Shown piece after piece: positions 41,201-51,826 of a stretch of 64,000 nt of DNA. A program made the position numbers and the translations under genes. This DNA is from an endosymbiont of Escarpia spicata (GTDB lineage: Bacteria > Pseudomonadota > Gammaproteobacteria > Chromatiales > Chromatiaceae): positions 124,001 through 188,000 of the forward strand of contig QFXE01000008.1 of the NCBI GenBank assembly GCA_003349915.1, read 5' to 3'. The first letter of the stretch is position 1. Every line of letters starts with the position of its first letter. The notes under the pieces are model-generated. The model worked only from the letters and a program-made list of their open reading frames with translations. It searched no databases and was not told where the DNA came from.

Positions 41201-42144
41201 GCCTGATGGATGGGCATATCAGTGTAAAAAGTGAGCCTGACAGGGGCAGCACTTTCACCCTATGCCTTCCATTGGTGGAGACGGCTCCCGTTGCCGAACG
41301 TAAGATCCAGAAACGGGAGAAAACAGGCGCCCGTCTCAAGGGTATTCATGTGCTGGCGGCGGAAGATGTGGATATGAACAGACTCATCCTCAAGGATACG
41401 CTTGAATACGAAGGTGCCCATGTGGTTTTCGCCGAAAACGGCTATCAGGCGTTGGAACGCTTGAAGGAGCTGGGAGTCACCGTCTTTGATATCGTGTTGA
41501 TGGACGTGCAAATGCCAGTGATGGACGGTTACGAGGCGACTCGACGTATCCATAAGCTCACCTCAGCACTACCAGTGGTCGGGCTTACCGCCCACGCGCT
41601 GGGGGAGGAGCGGCAGCACTGTCTTGCCGCCGGCATGGTGGAGCATGTGACCAAACCTTTCGATGCCGATGACTTGGTTGCCGCGATACTTCGACAAACG
41701 AAGCGGCCGAAGCCAGCAACGCTATCAGATGCGCATTCAACCCCGGCACAAGAGGCTGGGCCTAAACCGGTAACCAAGTCTGCGGCGGAGACACCTCCAG
41801 ATTCCCTGCCTGGTATCGACTTGGCCGACGGCTTGCAGAGACTGCGCGGAAGATGGTCATCCTATAAGAAGGTGCTTCTGATGTTTCGGCAGCAGCACAA
41901 CACCAGCGCGGACAAGATGGCGTCGTTGCTGGAGCAGGGGGATATTGAAGAGGCCAGGCTGCTGGCTCACCGGCTCAAGGGTACTTGCGGTAATGTTGGT
42001 GCCAAAGGGCTTTCTGAACAGGCCGCAGTCATAGAAGCGGCTTGCACTGCGAATGACCCGGAGATGGCAGTTGCTCAAATGGCCGCATTTCACGCCAGTT
42101 TTGAAAAGATTATTGATGGTCTTGCAATGTTGGATGAGGGATAG
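38281..42144 (+). CDS. Hybrid sensor histidine kinase with HAMP, four PAS, receiver and Hpt domains
   Basis: 1287 residues from a TTG start preceded by GAGGT. Membrane helices at about 12-32 and 165-182 bracket a periplasmic region; HAMP and four PAS domains follow up to about 765. HisKA carries the phospho-acceptor His787 (NMSHEIRTPLN), then HATPase with DTGIGM and GGTGLGL, a receiver with Asp1075 (LMDVQMP), and an Hpt with His1230 (AHRLKG). This is a full phosphorelay in one protein with no DNA-binding output; the final regulator is elsewhere. Third gene of the PstS-like/barrel/kinase operon. Confidence 0.92.
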   Translation: MSLFRSSSLRFQMIAGIALVLLALVAVETVSIQRAMESEAVEHLRDELWKTSKLLNLVVVPHTTPEGMEILHAYLKELVAGDGEGIVYLALLDENNSILLQTLSTPDPMPPVWDQSGPLPDADVVHADQPILLGGNRIGVLRFGLDISSIRETHANIQRELLLLQAGGLGFALILLIFFVRRINTRLRRLMLASQALAVGNYSERAPESGPKELAQLACDFNSMADAVAERTAALQDSEAKLSAMLNNSALLIGLVDNQGTVLIANDVALELNNTRPEEILGHPMWDAPVFSHDEKLQEKMREAVQRAVKGELIQFETTYKTQWGIRIAEFSLQPVTDSQGKVAWLVPLGIDITERKQAETDLLKSQARYRELNEELTKNERKYRAIFTESVTAIYVFDKDKNFIDTNEAGIELLGYSRNELLNMSIPEVDADRGAVQPAQEHLLAGGRIVNFEHRLIRKDGSIITVLNNSRPVFDADGEVTGMQSTLIDVTERNKIEHSLQDRERELDTIIENIPNMLFVKDAKELRFVRFNQAGETLLGMPRKGLIGKNDYDFFPQEQADFFTAKDREVLESGKQLDISEEPIETPHGTRILHTRKTVIRGKNGEAKFLLGISEDITERKRAEQELENHHLHLENLVAERSASLMRAEAIAHVGSWHVDMADSQLTWSSETYHIFGLPVGTQVSLTDFVGFVHPDDSDRTMAAWQDAMKGAPYDIEHRILVEGKVKWVRERAEMIFDAQGQAITAHGAVQDITEHKAAEQALTDAKERAEAAAGAKSEFLANMSHEIRTPLNAVLGLARMGQRDSKESENSERFHHILNSGQHLLGILNDILDLSKLESGKVNVEVHPFQLIATVEDAVSLVADQAGEKGLTLFIHIDPALPVWVAGDSLRLRQVLLNLLSNAVKFTEEGEVQLQIGRQGEQTCFNVIDTGIGMNSEQISRLFTPFDQGDTSTTRRFGGTGLGLAISHNLASLMDGHISVKSEPDRGSTFTLCLPLVETAPVAERKIQKREKTGARLKGIHVLAAEDVDMNRLILKDTLEYEGAHVVFAENGYQALERLKELGVTVFDIVLMDVQMPVMDGYEATRRIHKLTSALPVVGLTAHALGEERQHCLAAGMVEHVTKPFDADDLVAAILRQTKRPKPATLSDAHSTPAQEAGPKPVTKSAAETPPDSLPGIDLADGLQRLRGRWSSYKKVLLMFRQQHNTSADKMASLLEQGDIEEARLLAHRLKGTCGNVGAKGLSEQAAVIEAACTANDPEMAVAQMAAFHASFEKIIDGLAMLDEG

Positions 42145-42229
42145 GAGATGGCCCGGTTTCAGGTGCAAATAGGGAACGGCGCGGCTAAGTCAGCTGCACT
42201 TCGAGAAATCAAATTACTGTTGATTAATT

Positions 42230-43585
42230 ATGTTTCAAGTTAGGAAAAAAATATTTCTCCAATTAACACTGCTGGTGCTGTTGGTTTTAATTTCTGCCTT
42301 TGCTTATATGCACTACGAGGTTTCAGAAGAGACATATTATGTCACTTCTGAAAAATGCCAGGAGTGCCATAGCGACCAATATAACTCATGGCGCGAAAAT
42401 ACGCTTCACCCCTATATGTTTCTCCCGGTAAGTTCTCCCGATGCCAAAATTTTAGGTGACTTTAACAGCGGAGACCCTGCTGTCACCTTTAAAAAAGAGG
42501 ATATTGAGTTTGTACTCGGCAGTAAATGGGAGCAGGTTTACGCCCGTATGATTGACGGCGAATATTACCCGTTTCCAGCCAAGTGGTATGTGATGCAGAA
42601 ACGCTGGGTACCCTATAAGGTAAATGACTGGCATGACACTCCGATGTCATACAAATGCAATGGTTGTCACGCTACAGGTTTTGATCCCAACACACTTGAA
42701 TTTGCTGAATTCGGCATTGGCTGCGAAGCCTGTCATGGTCCTGGAAGCCGCCATGTTCAGCATGAAACCACTGAACACACAAAGCCCTGCAATATCTGTC
42801 ATGAGGAAGAGAGCGCTGAAGATGAGGGTGAGGAGGAAGGGGATATAATCCGCTCCGTATCTGCATCTGTCTGCGGTCAATGCCACAATCGAGGCACTAC
42901 TGCCAGTGGTGATGTCATCAAGGGCACCCAGTTCAACTTTCCTACCGGTTTCACTCCCGGTGATGACTTGAGTAAAACGACTTTTGATCCATCGACTCCA
43001 ATAAACGATAAAAAGGGTAAAAACTGGTGGGGTAACGGGCTCTCAAAAAATCGTCACCAGGAATTCAGCGACTGGAACAAATCTAGACATTCCAAAGCTC
43101 TGACTAATTTGCTGGAAAGTCACGGAGATGAAGAGAGCAAGCGTGGACCACTGACCGAAGAGTGTCTGCAATGCCACGCCACTGATTATCGCCATGCCAG
43201 TGAGGGTGATAAGCCTGACCTGAAAAGTGCTCGCTTTGGGGTTACCTGTGTTTCCTGCCACGAGCCGCATGGTCACGATAAAAAACAGCCAGGTTTCGGA
43301 GATGGAGTTACAGTGTGTGGAAATTGTCATTTAATGCAAATGGCACAAAATGAAGAACGCCATTTTCCCTGTCCTTCTGAACAGGTCGGCTGTCCCAGTT
43401 GCCATATGCCTCGTATGGTAAAAACCGGTGGCTTCTTCAGTTTGCGCAGCCATGCTTTTAAAGTCGTCAAGCCTATATCATCTACAGGAAACAAGATGCC
43501 CAACTCCTGTCAAAATGCAGGATGTCATTCAGACAGAACCCTGGACTGGGCAATTAATGCCTATGATGATTTTTATGGCAAATAA
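42230..43585 (+). CDS. Membrane-anchored multiheme (decaheme) cytochrome c
   Basis: 451 residues. An uncleaved-looking N-terminal helix (LQLTLLVLLVLISAFAYM) would hold the protein to the inner membrane, facing the periplasm. Nine CxxCH haem sites are visible: CQECH, CNGCH, CEACH, CNICH, CGQCH, CLQCH, CVSCH, CGNCH and CPSCH. A tenth candidate near the C-terminus is CQNAGCH, a CX4CH form. CHGPGSRH after the third site resembles cytochrome c554-type proteins. It probably passes electrons between quinol enzymes and periplasmic carriers; the acceptor is unknown. AT-richer than its neighbours, and followed after 20 bases by a kinase. Confidence 0.88.
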   Translation: MFQVRKKIFLQLTLLVLLVLISAFAYMHYEVSEETYYVTSEKCQECHSDQYNSWRENTLHPYMFLPVSSPDAKILGDFNSGDPAVTFKKEDIEFVLGSKWEQVYARMIDGEYYPFPAKWYVMQKRWVPYKVNDWHDTPMSYKCNGCHATGFDPNTLEFAEFGIGCEACHGPGSRHVQHETTEHTKPCNICHEEESAEDEGEEEGDIIRSVSASVCGQCHNRGTTASGDVIKGTQFNFPTGFTPGDDLSKTTFDPSTPINDKKGKNWWGNGLSKNRHQEFSDWNKSRHSKALTNLLESHGDEESKRGPLTEECLQCHATDYRHASEGDKPDLKSARFGVTCVSCHEPHGHDKKQPGFGDGVTVCGNCHLMQMAQNEERHFPCPSEQVGCPSCHMPRMVKTGGFFSLRSHAFKVVKPISSTGNKMPNSCQNAGCHSDRTLDWAINAYDDFYGK

Positions 43586-43605
43586 GATAAGCAATCCATG
43601 AGTAA

Positions 43606-46770
<3,165 letters not shown>

Positions 46771-47043
46771 CTGATCATTGAATATCATCCTGCTACAATC
46801 TTAGTGCCTGAAGGCTCGTCTGCTTCTCCCTAATCTGTAGCAGAATTCTAATCCTAACTCCAGTCCCATTGCTCTCCTTAGTACAGGCATAGGTTCTGCG
46901 GTGCTTTCAAATCAAAATGTCGAAGAGTCTAAAGATATCAGGCAGTGAGCCGATAATGGTATAGGGCGCACGTTAGAGTGCTTCCAGCTTCTATATGCCG
47001 GGACTTTGAATTGTAAACATGAAAATGTGGAGAAGTTACACAC

Positions 47044-47898
47044 ATGCCCCCCATTATCGACACTGAAGAGCTACGCAAAGCTCGCATAATAATAAAAGGA
47101 CTTTCAATACCCACACCACCCAACCTGTTGCTGGAGATCAGCGACGAACTGAGCCGTCTATGGCCGGACGACAATAAAGTGGCGGAATTGATCCGCAAAG
47201 ATATTGGACTGGCCTCCAATATACTGAAGACAATCAACTCACCTGCATTCAACCTCAGGGCCGAGATAATGTCGATTGAGCATGCGATTCGACTTATGGG
47301 CCTGAAACAACTGAAGGACACGATTATCCGTGTGGCGCTGCGCAACGCCCTGGAATCAAGTATGTCAGAGTTTGAATATCTCTCCGAAGTCTCTCACTCG
47401 ATTGGAACCAACGCCGGAGTGATCGCGGGCCACTTTGAAACCATAAATCCCGGAGAAGCCTATATGGCTGGGCTTTTCCACGAGGTGGGCAGTATATTCC
47501 TGATGCAGCGGTTTCCTGAGTACAAAACGTTCTATGAAGAAAACCGGTTGCAAGCGATCTCTCTGCCGAATCTGGAGAGGGAGAGGTTTGGAGTATCTCA
47601 TCCTGCGATCAGTTTTTTGCTGGCCAAACACTGGAAGCTGCCGGAAAATGTATGTTCTGCCATCTATTTTCATCATACCGTAACTGAAGGGATCGGCCTG
47701 ACGACGGAACAAGAGGGATTATGCAGTGCCCTTAAACTCGCATCATATATCACCTTTACCCGGTATTTAGGGCTGGAGACAGAACAATCCGGGGAGAGCA
47801 TGACCTGTCGGGACAACTCTATCAAAGAGCTGATGATCGACGAGGAGGCGCTGGAGGAATTTATGAATGAATGCGATGGACTCAATTCAATCCGGTAA
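47044..47898 (+). CDS. HDOD domain signalling protein
   Basis: 284 residues, soluble. LPPNLLLEISDELSRL-type start, DIGLASNILKTINSPAFNL (near 58-76), the modified HD region AGLFHEVGSIFL (near 142) and HWKLPENVCSAIYFHH (near 197-212) match HDOD. These proteins resemble HD hydrolases but usually lack full metal ligands and act in signalling, often beside kinases or cyclic di-GMP genes. It is separated from the kinase by 273 bases without a recognised feature. Confidence 0.85.
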   Translation: MPPIIDTEELRKARIIIKGLSIPTPPNLLLEISDELSRLWPDDNKVAELIRKDIGLASNILKTINSPAFNLRAEIMSIEHAIRLMGLKQLKDTIIRVALRNALESSMSEFEYLSEVSHSIGTNAGVIAGHFETINPGEAYMAGLFHEVGSIFLMQRFPEYKTFYEENRLQAISLPNLERERFGVSHPAISFLLAKHWKLPENVCSAIYFHHTVTEGIGLTTEQEGLCSALKLASYITFTRYLGLETEQSGESMTCRDNSIKELMIDEEALEEFMNECDGLNSIR

Positions 47899-47919
47899 AC
47901 TTGGTTTTTACAAGCTCAA

Positions 47920-47955
47920 GCATCATGGTGCGCACAGCGCACCCTACGTTCGCCC
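47920..47955 (+). repeat. Dispersed intergenic repeat, copy 6 (fragment)
   Basis: CATGGTGCGCACAGCGCACC followed by CTACGTTCGCC: the right hairpin arm only. It lies 22 bases after the HDOD stop. Confidence 0.6.
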
Positions 47956-48041
47956 CATTTTTCGTGCAACTAATCATCTTTTTCAATGAACTGTTTTTAT
48001 GTGATCCAGTACGCATTGCATAGACGTATAAGCGACTCCTG

Positions 48042-48057
48042 TTCAGTTTTTATTCAG
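48042..48057 (+). promoter_or_regulatory. Candidate tandem response-regulator box upstream of the DUF2202 gene
   Basis: TTCAG at 48042-48046 and TTCAG at 48053-48057 repeat with an 11-base period (GTTCAGTTTTTATTCAGTTT), the geometry used by OmpR/PmrA-type regulators. It is 74 bases before the start at 48131. A similar pair precedes the cytochrome b operon at 48971. Confidence 0.45.
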
Positions 48058-48130
48058 TTTATCAGCATAAACTAATCATGACTTAACGTTTAGGGCCCCA
48101 GACCAGGAGGCCCACTTGCAGGAGCCGATC

Positions 48131-48799
48131 ATGAGTACGAAACAGTCCATACTTACTGCCGCTATTGTTTCCTTTCTCATTTCAGGGCCTATTCAGGCAG
48201 GCTGGAAGGCACAGTCTCAGGTTGAAAGTGATGCCCAGATTCAAGTGATTGAACAACTGAGTGATGCGGAAGCAGCCAATCTGTTGTTTATGCGGGAGGA
48301 GGAGAAGCTCGCCAGGGATGTCTACCAGACGTTCTCGAAGCAGTGGTCGCAACCGGTCTTTTACAATATATCAACGTCGGAACAGCGGCATATGGATAGT
48401 CTGGCTGTGCTGCTGAACCGATATGCGTTACTCGATCCTATAATCGACGATTCTGTGGGGGCGTTTTTCAATCCTGAATTGGCCGCGCTCTATACAGCTT
48501 TGACCGCTGAGGGGGCTGAGTCACTTCTCGCCGCCCTCATTGTCGGGGCCAAGATTGAGGAGATCGATATCCTCGATCTGCAGAGGGCCATTGCCGAATC
48601 GACCCACCCTGATCTGATCCAGGTCTATGAAAATCTCATGCGGGGTTCCCGTAACCACCTGCGGGCATTCGTACGACAGATAGAGGGCCTGGGTGTAGCC
48701 TATGAATCCCAAATGATGGAGCAGGATGATGTGGATATGATCCTCGACTCTCCCATGGAGCGTGGACGGGACTCCCGCAAAGGTCGCCGTAGCCGGTAA
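48131..48799 (+). CDS. DUF2202 exported ferritin-like protein
   Basis: 222 residues from the ATG at 48131, chosen for AGGAG eight bases upstream. A signal peptide (ILTAAIVSFLISGPIQAG) precedes a DUF2202 domain: LSDAEAANLLFMREEEKLARDVY near 45-67, SEQRHMDSL near 86 and a second helical pair. The EEEK and EQRH elements resemble metal-binding helices of the ferritin-like fold, so it may bind iron in the periplasm; this is not proven for the family. The C-terminus is basic (RKGRRSR). It may share a regulator with the downstream cytochrome locus. Confidence 0.82.
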   Translation: MSTKQSILTAAIVSFLISGPIQAGWKAQSQVESDAQIQVIEQLSDAEAANLLFMREEEKLARDVYQTFSKQWSQPVFYNISTSEQRHMDSLAVLLNRYALLDPIIDDSVGAFFNPELAALYTALTAEGAESLLAALIVGAKIEEIDILDLQRAIAESTHPDLIQVYENLMRGSRNHLRAFVRQIEGLGVAYESQMMEQDDVDMILDSPMERGRDSRKGRRSR

Positions 48800-48921
48800 G
48801 GCGGCGTCGTTATTGATAACAGGCCCAACCGCCTGGTGATGGAGTGGAATCCGAATAGGGTTATGCATTAGTAGGTGGGGCGGGAGATGCACTGACCCCG
48901 TACATGCGGAGTTACTGAATA

Positions 48922-48949
48922 ACACGGGCCTTGTGCCCGTGTTTTTTTT
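48922..48949 (+). terminator. Intrinsic terminator after the DUF2202 gene
   Basis: ACACGGGC (48922-48929) and GCCCGTGT (48935-48942) form a perfect eight-base stem with a five-base loop, followed by a run of T to 48949. It separates the DUF2202 gene from the cytochrome locus. Confidence 0.85.
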
Positions 48950-48970
48950 GTCTGAATTTTGTTGCTCAGA

Positions 48971-48986
48971 TTCAGCTTGATTTCAT
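48971..48986 (+). promoter_or_regulatory. Candidate tandem response-regulator box upstream of the cytochrome b operon
   Basis: TTCAG at 48971-48975 and TTCAT at 48982-48986 repeat with an 11-base period, like the pair at 48042. It sits 51 bases before the start at 49037. The operon encodes its own OmpR-type regulator, so autoregulation is plausible. Confidence 0.4.
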
Positions 48987-49036
48987 TTTGCTGATCTAGG
49001 ATCAGCCTACAAGATGAAAATAGATGAGGTTTGGAG

Positions 49037-49666
49037 ATGAGTGAACAGAAAAAGATAAAAGTTTGGGATCCGCTGATACGGTTGTTTCACTGGAGCCTTG
49101 TTGCAGCTTTCGTGATCGCCTATTCAACTGAAGACGATTGGATGATGGTCCATTCCTGGGCCGGGTATCTGATTGGAGTTTTGCTGCTGTTTCGTTTGGC
49201 CTGGGGATTCATCGGTCCGCGTTTTGCGCGTTTTAGTGACTTTGTCAGGCCTGCCGCAGAGGTTAAGACCTATCTCAAGGAGATGTCCGTACTGAAGGCA
49301 AAGCGTCATATCGGACACAACCCAGCAGGCGGGGCAATGATTATTGCCCTGTTGTTGAGCCTCATGATAACCGTAATAACCGGTTTGGGCGCCTATGGTG
49401 TCGAAGGTGCGGGACCGATGGCCGCCTGGTTTTCAGGAGTGGGTCAGTTTGGTTGGAAGATGCTGGAGGAGATCCACGAGTTCTTTGCCAATTTCACCCT
49501 GCTGTTGGTAGTAGTGCATGTTGCGGGAGTAATGGTCGGCACGCTTGTTCACAATGAAAATCTGGTGCGTGCGATGGTGACCGGCTGGAAGCGGGCGGAA
49601 GATGACGCTGTTGAAGCGTGGAAAGCCGGCAATGTCGGACTGCACGGTGGGAGGTTGGAGAGATGA
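49037..49666 (+). CDS. Cytochrome b561-type membrane protein
   Basis: 209 residues from the ATG at 49037 after TTGGAG. Four membrane segments are seen, with haem-ligand candidates in RLFHWSLVAAFV (near 17), MVHSWAGYLIGV (near 38) and the late FFANFTLLLVVVHVAGV (near 150). It matches the Ni/Fe-hydrogenase-like or b561 group found with SHP and DHC. It should pass electrons between quinones and the periplasmic haem proteins encoded next. Its stop overlaps the shp start (ATGA). Confidence 0.85.
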   Translation: MSEQKKIKVWDPLIRLFHWSLVAAFVIAYSTEDDWMMVHSWAGYLIGVLLLFRLAWGFIGPRFARFSDFVRPAAEVKTYLKEMSVLKAKRHIGHNPAGGAMIIALLLSLMITVITGLGAYGVEGAGPMAAWFSGVGQFGWKMLEEIHEFFANFTLLLVVVHVAGVMVGTLVHNENLVRAMVTGWKRAEDDAVEAWKAGNVGLHGGRLER

Positions 49667-50067
49667 AGGGTTTTTCTATAGCAGTGATCGCTTCACTGGC
49701 CCTCTTGGTGCCGCCAGTCGTAAAGGCTGATTCGGTGGAGACGTTGAAGGCGCTTTACCAGTCTCAAGGCGCTAAGGATTTTGATCGTGAGGTGGGTGAG
49801 GCGTTGTGGAATAAGATTTTGCAACACCGGCAAAGTGGCCAGCAACGCTCCTGTGTGGATTGCCATGGCAATAACCTGAAACTGCCGGGTAAACATATTC
49901 GCACCGGCAAGGTGATCGAACCGCTGGCGCCATCGGTTAATCCAAAACGGTTCACCGATCAGCGCAAAGTGGAAAAGTGGTTCACAAGAAACTGCAAGTG
50001 GACGATGGGTCGTGAATGTTCATCGCAGGAGAAGGGCGATCTGCTCGTCTATTTATCGGGTCAATAG
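49663..50067 (+). CDS. shp: SHP-like oxygen-binding monoheme cytochrome (DUF1924)
   Basis: 134 residues from the ATG at 49663. A signal peptide ends near VVKADS. One haem site, CVDCH, is followed by IRTGKVIEPLAPSVNPKRFT and KVEKWFTRNCKW plus ECSSQEKGDLL. These match Rhodobacter sphaeroides haem protein SHP, where the asparagine of the RNC segment is a haem ligand released on reduction so that oxygen can bind, and the two non-haem cysteines form a disulfide. Both are conserved here. It is co-translated with the cytochrome b gene. Confidence 0.85.
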   Translation: MKGFSIAVIASLALLVPPVVKADSVETLKALYQSQGAKDFDREVGEALWNKILQHRQSGQQRSCVDCHGNNLKLPGKHIRTGKVIEPLAPSVNPKRFTDQRKVEKWFTRNCKWTMGRECSSQEKGDLLVYLSGQ

Positions 50068-50293
50068 TACCCGAAGATCGAGTGATGAAAGGAGATGAAT
50101 AACTTTTACAACTCAGGTTTTGGAGTTCTGACCCTCCTGAAAAGATGAAGGGCGGCGTTTAACTCATCTGGCAGGGTGCGCCGTGCGCACCGGAATAAGC
50201 AATCATGGTGCGCATGGCGCACCCTACGTTCTATTTATCGAACCACTAGTATCCGAAAATCGAGTGAGGAAAAGAGATGAAAACTTTTTACAA
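50048..50293 (+). repeat. 64-bp direct duplication flanking repeat copy 7
   Basis: Bases 50048-50111 and 50230-50293 align without gaps and match at about 53 of 64 positions. The left unit holds the end of shp, the spacer, GGAGATGA and an abandoned ATG with AATAACTTTTACAA. The right unit holds the same spacer and the real dhc start. The 118 bases between them are dispersed repeat copy 7. Confidence 0.85.
50112..50229 (+). repeat. Dispersed intergenic repeat, copy 7
   Basis: CTCAGGTTTTGGAGTTCTGA, CCTCCTGAAAAGATGAAGGG, TTTAACTCATCTGGCAGGG, then the hairpin GGGTGCGCCGTGCGCACC / GGTGCGCATGGCGCACCC. It separates shp from dhc and is bounded by the direct duplication. Confidence 0.78.
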
Positions 50294-50840
50294 GTTGAGT
50301 GCCATAGTCTTGGCTGCTGTTGCGGTGGGTGGCTGTGGGCAGGTAATGGGTGATGATGACGAGGGCTACTTTTCCCGCTGGTCCAATGAAGCCAGGTCGG
50401 GTGTGCCTTCAAAGGCATCAAAGCGATATGTGGAGGAGTGCGGGGGTTGCCACTTCCCCTATCAACCGGGCCTGTTGCCCGCCCAATCCTGGGAGGGCAT
50501 TATGTCCGGATTGGCCGACCATTTTGGTGAGAGTGCTGAGCTGCCGAACGAGGATGCGGTGTTCATTCGGAAATATCTCCTCGATAATGCTGCAGGACGG
50601 GTGCATGCCGGCTTGCCCAACAGAATTATGGGTTCGCAGGGAGATAGAGATTTTTCGTTACGGATTACTGAGACACGCTTTTTTCGTCACGAGCATAATG
50701 AACTGCCCCAAAAACTGGTACAGGAAAATCCACAGGTCCGCTCCTTCAGTAACTGCGATACCTGCCATGCCCGGGCGATGCAGGGTTCATACAATGAGCA
50801 TGAGATAAAAATACCCGGTTACGGGCACTGGGATGACTGA
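50277..50840 (+). CDS. dhc: Diheme cytochrome c DHC
   Basis: 187 residues from the ATG at 50277. The signal carries VGGC at about residues 17-20, a possible lipobox, so the protein may be a lipoprotein. Haem sites are CGGCH (near 59) and CDTCH near the C-terminus. The middle part (FGESAELPNEDAVFIRKYLLDNAA) is typical of DHC, the partner that reduces SHP in Rhodobacter. It belongs to the cytochrome b-SHP-DHC set although a repeat element now separates it from shp. Confidence 0.85.
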   Translation: MKTFYKLSAIVLAAVAVGGCGQVMGDDDEGYFSRWSNEARSGVPSKASKRYVEECGGCHFPYQPGLLPAQSWEGIMSGLADHFGESAELPNEDAVFIRKYLLDNAAGRVHAGLPNRIMGSQGDRDFSLRITETRFFRHEHNELPQKLVQENPQVRSFSNCDTCHARAMQGSYNEHEIKIPGYGHWDD

Positions 50841-50851
50841 GAGATTGCACC

Positions 50852-51154
50852 ATGTTGAATAGACGGGCCCTGGTTGTTGCTGTTTGTCTCGCTCTGCTGG
50901 TGAGTCGAGTCGGTGCCGATGATGACTATCAGGAGGCCCGCCGCCTTGTCCAGAAGGGTGAGATACAGCCGCTGGTGACGATTCTGCAAACTGTGCGGAG
51001 GCACTATTCCGGACGGGTTCTGGAAGTTGAGTTCGAGCATGAGGATGACCGCTATATCTACGAGATCGAGATGCTGGATGAGAAGGGCGTCGTTTGGGAA
51101 CTCAAGGTCGACGCAGTGAGTGGGCAGCTCATTCAGTCTGAACAGGAGGATTGA
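50852..51154 (+). CDS. Exported PepSY-domain protein
   Basis: 100 residues. A signal peptide (ALVVAVCLALLVSRVGA) leads a single PepSY domain, with the pattern LVQKGEIQPLVTIL and VLEVEFEHEDDRYIYEIEMLD ending in DAVSGQLI. Small PepSY proteins often accompany two-component systems and may modulate the sensor. It is three bases before the response regulator gene and eleven after dhc. Confidence 0.85.
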   Translation: MLNRRALVVAVCLALLVSRVGADDDYQEARRLVQKGEIQPLVTILQTVRRHYSGRVLEVEFEHEDDRYIYEIEMLDEKGVVWELKVDAVSGQLIQSEQED

Positions 51155-51157
51155 GCC

Positions 51158-51826
51158 GTGCGCCTGTTGCTGGTCGAGGATGATGGGTTGCTGGTGGAAT
51201 CACTGAAACCCGACCTGGAGCATCGCGGTTTTGCCGTGGATATTGCTGACAATGGCGTGGATGCGGAGTTCATGGGCAACGAAGTGCCCTACGATCTGGT
51301 GGTATTGGACCTTGGCCTTCCCCAGCGTCCAGGCCTGGAGGTGCTCTCCAACTGGCGGCGCAATGGCAACCGGGTACCTGTGATCGTCCTCACCGCAAGG
51401 GACGCATGGCACGAACGGGTGGATGGTTTCAAAGCCGGAGCGGATGACTATTTGGGTAAGCCGTTTCATGTGGAAGAGCTGAGCGTGCGAATCCTGGCGC
51501 TGTTGAGGCGCAGTCACGACATGGCCGGTGAATCGTTGCAATGTGCAGGGTTGGAACTGGATGAGGAGCGTCAGCGTGTAACGCTGCCCGGTGGAGAGGT
51601 GTTGGATCTGACGGGTACGGAGTTCAGGTTGCTGCGATATTTCATGCTCAATCCGGGAAAGATTCTTTCCAAGACACGCCTTACCGAACATGTCTATGAG
51701 CAGGACTTTGACCGGGACAGTAACCTGATCGAGGTCTATGTGCGGCGCCTGCGCGATAAATTGGGCCGGGAGCGGATAGTCACCCGGCGTGGCCAGGGTT
51801 ACATCTTCAAGGCGGTTGATGGATGA
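51158..51826 (+). CDS. OmpR-family response regulator
   Basis: 222 residues from a GTG start. The receiver (1-115) has LLVEDDGLL, phospho-acceptor aspartate in LVVLDLGLP (near 51), the T in LTARD and the lysine in YLGKPF. A winged-helix domain (about 125-220) ends with [12 protein letters not shown]. It binds DNA, perhaps at the 11-base-period boxes upstream. Its stop overlaps the kinase start by four bases. Confidence 0.93.
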   Translation: MRLLLVEDDGLLVESLKPDLEHRGFAVDIADNGVDAEFMGNEVPYDLVVLDLGLPQRPGLEVLSNWRRNGNRVPVIVLTARDAWHERVDGFKAGADDYLGKPFHVEELSVRILALLRRSHDMAGESLQCAGLELDEERQRVTLPGGEVLDLTGTEFRLLRYFMLNPGKILSKTRLTEHVYEQDFDRDSNLIEVYVRRLRDKLGRERIVTRRGQGYIFKAVDG

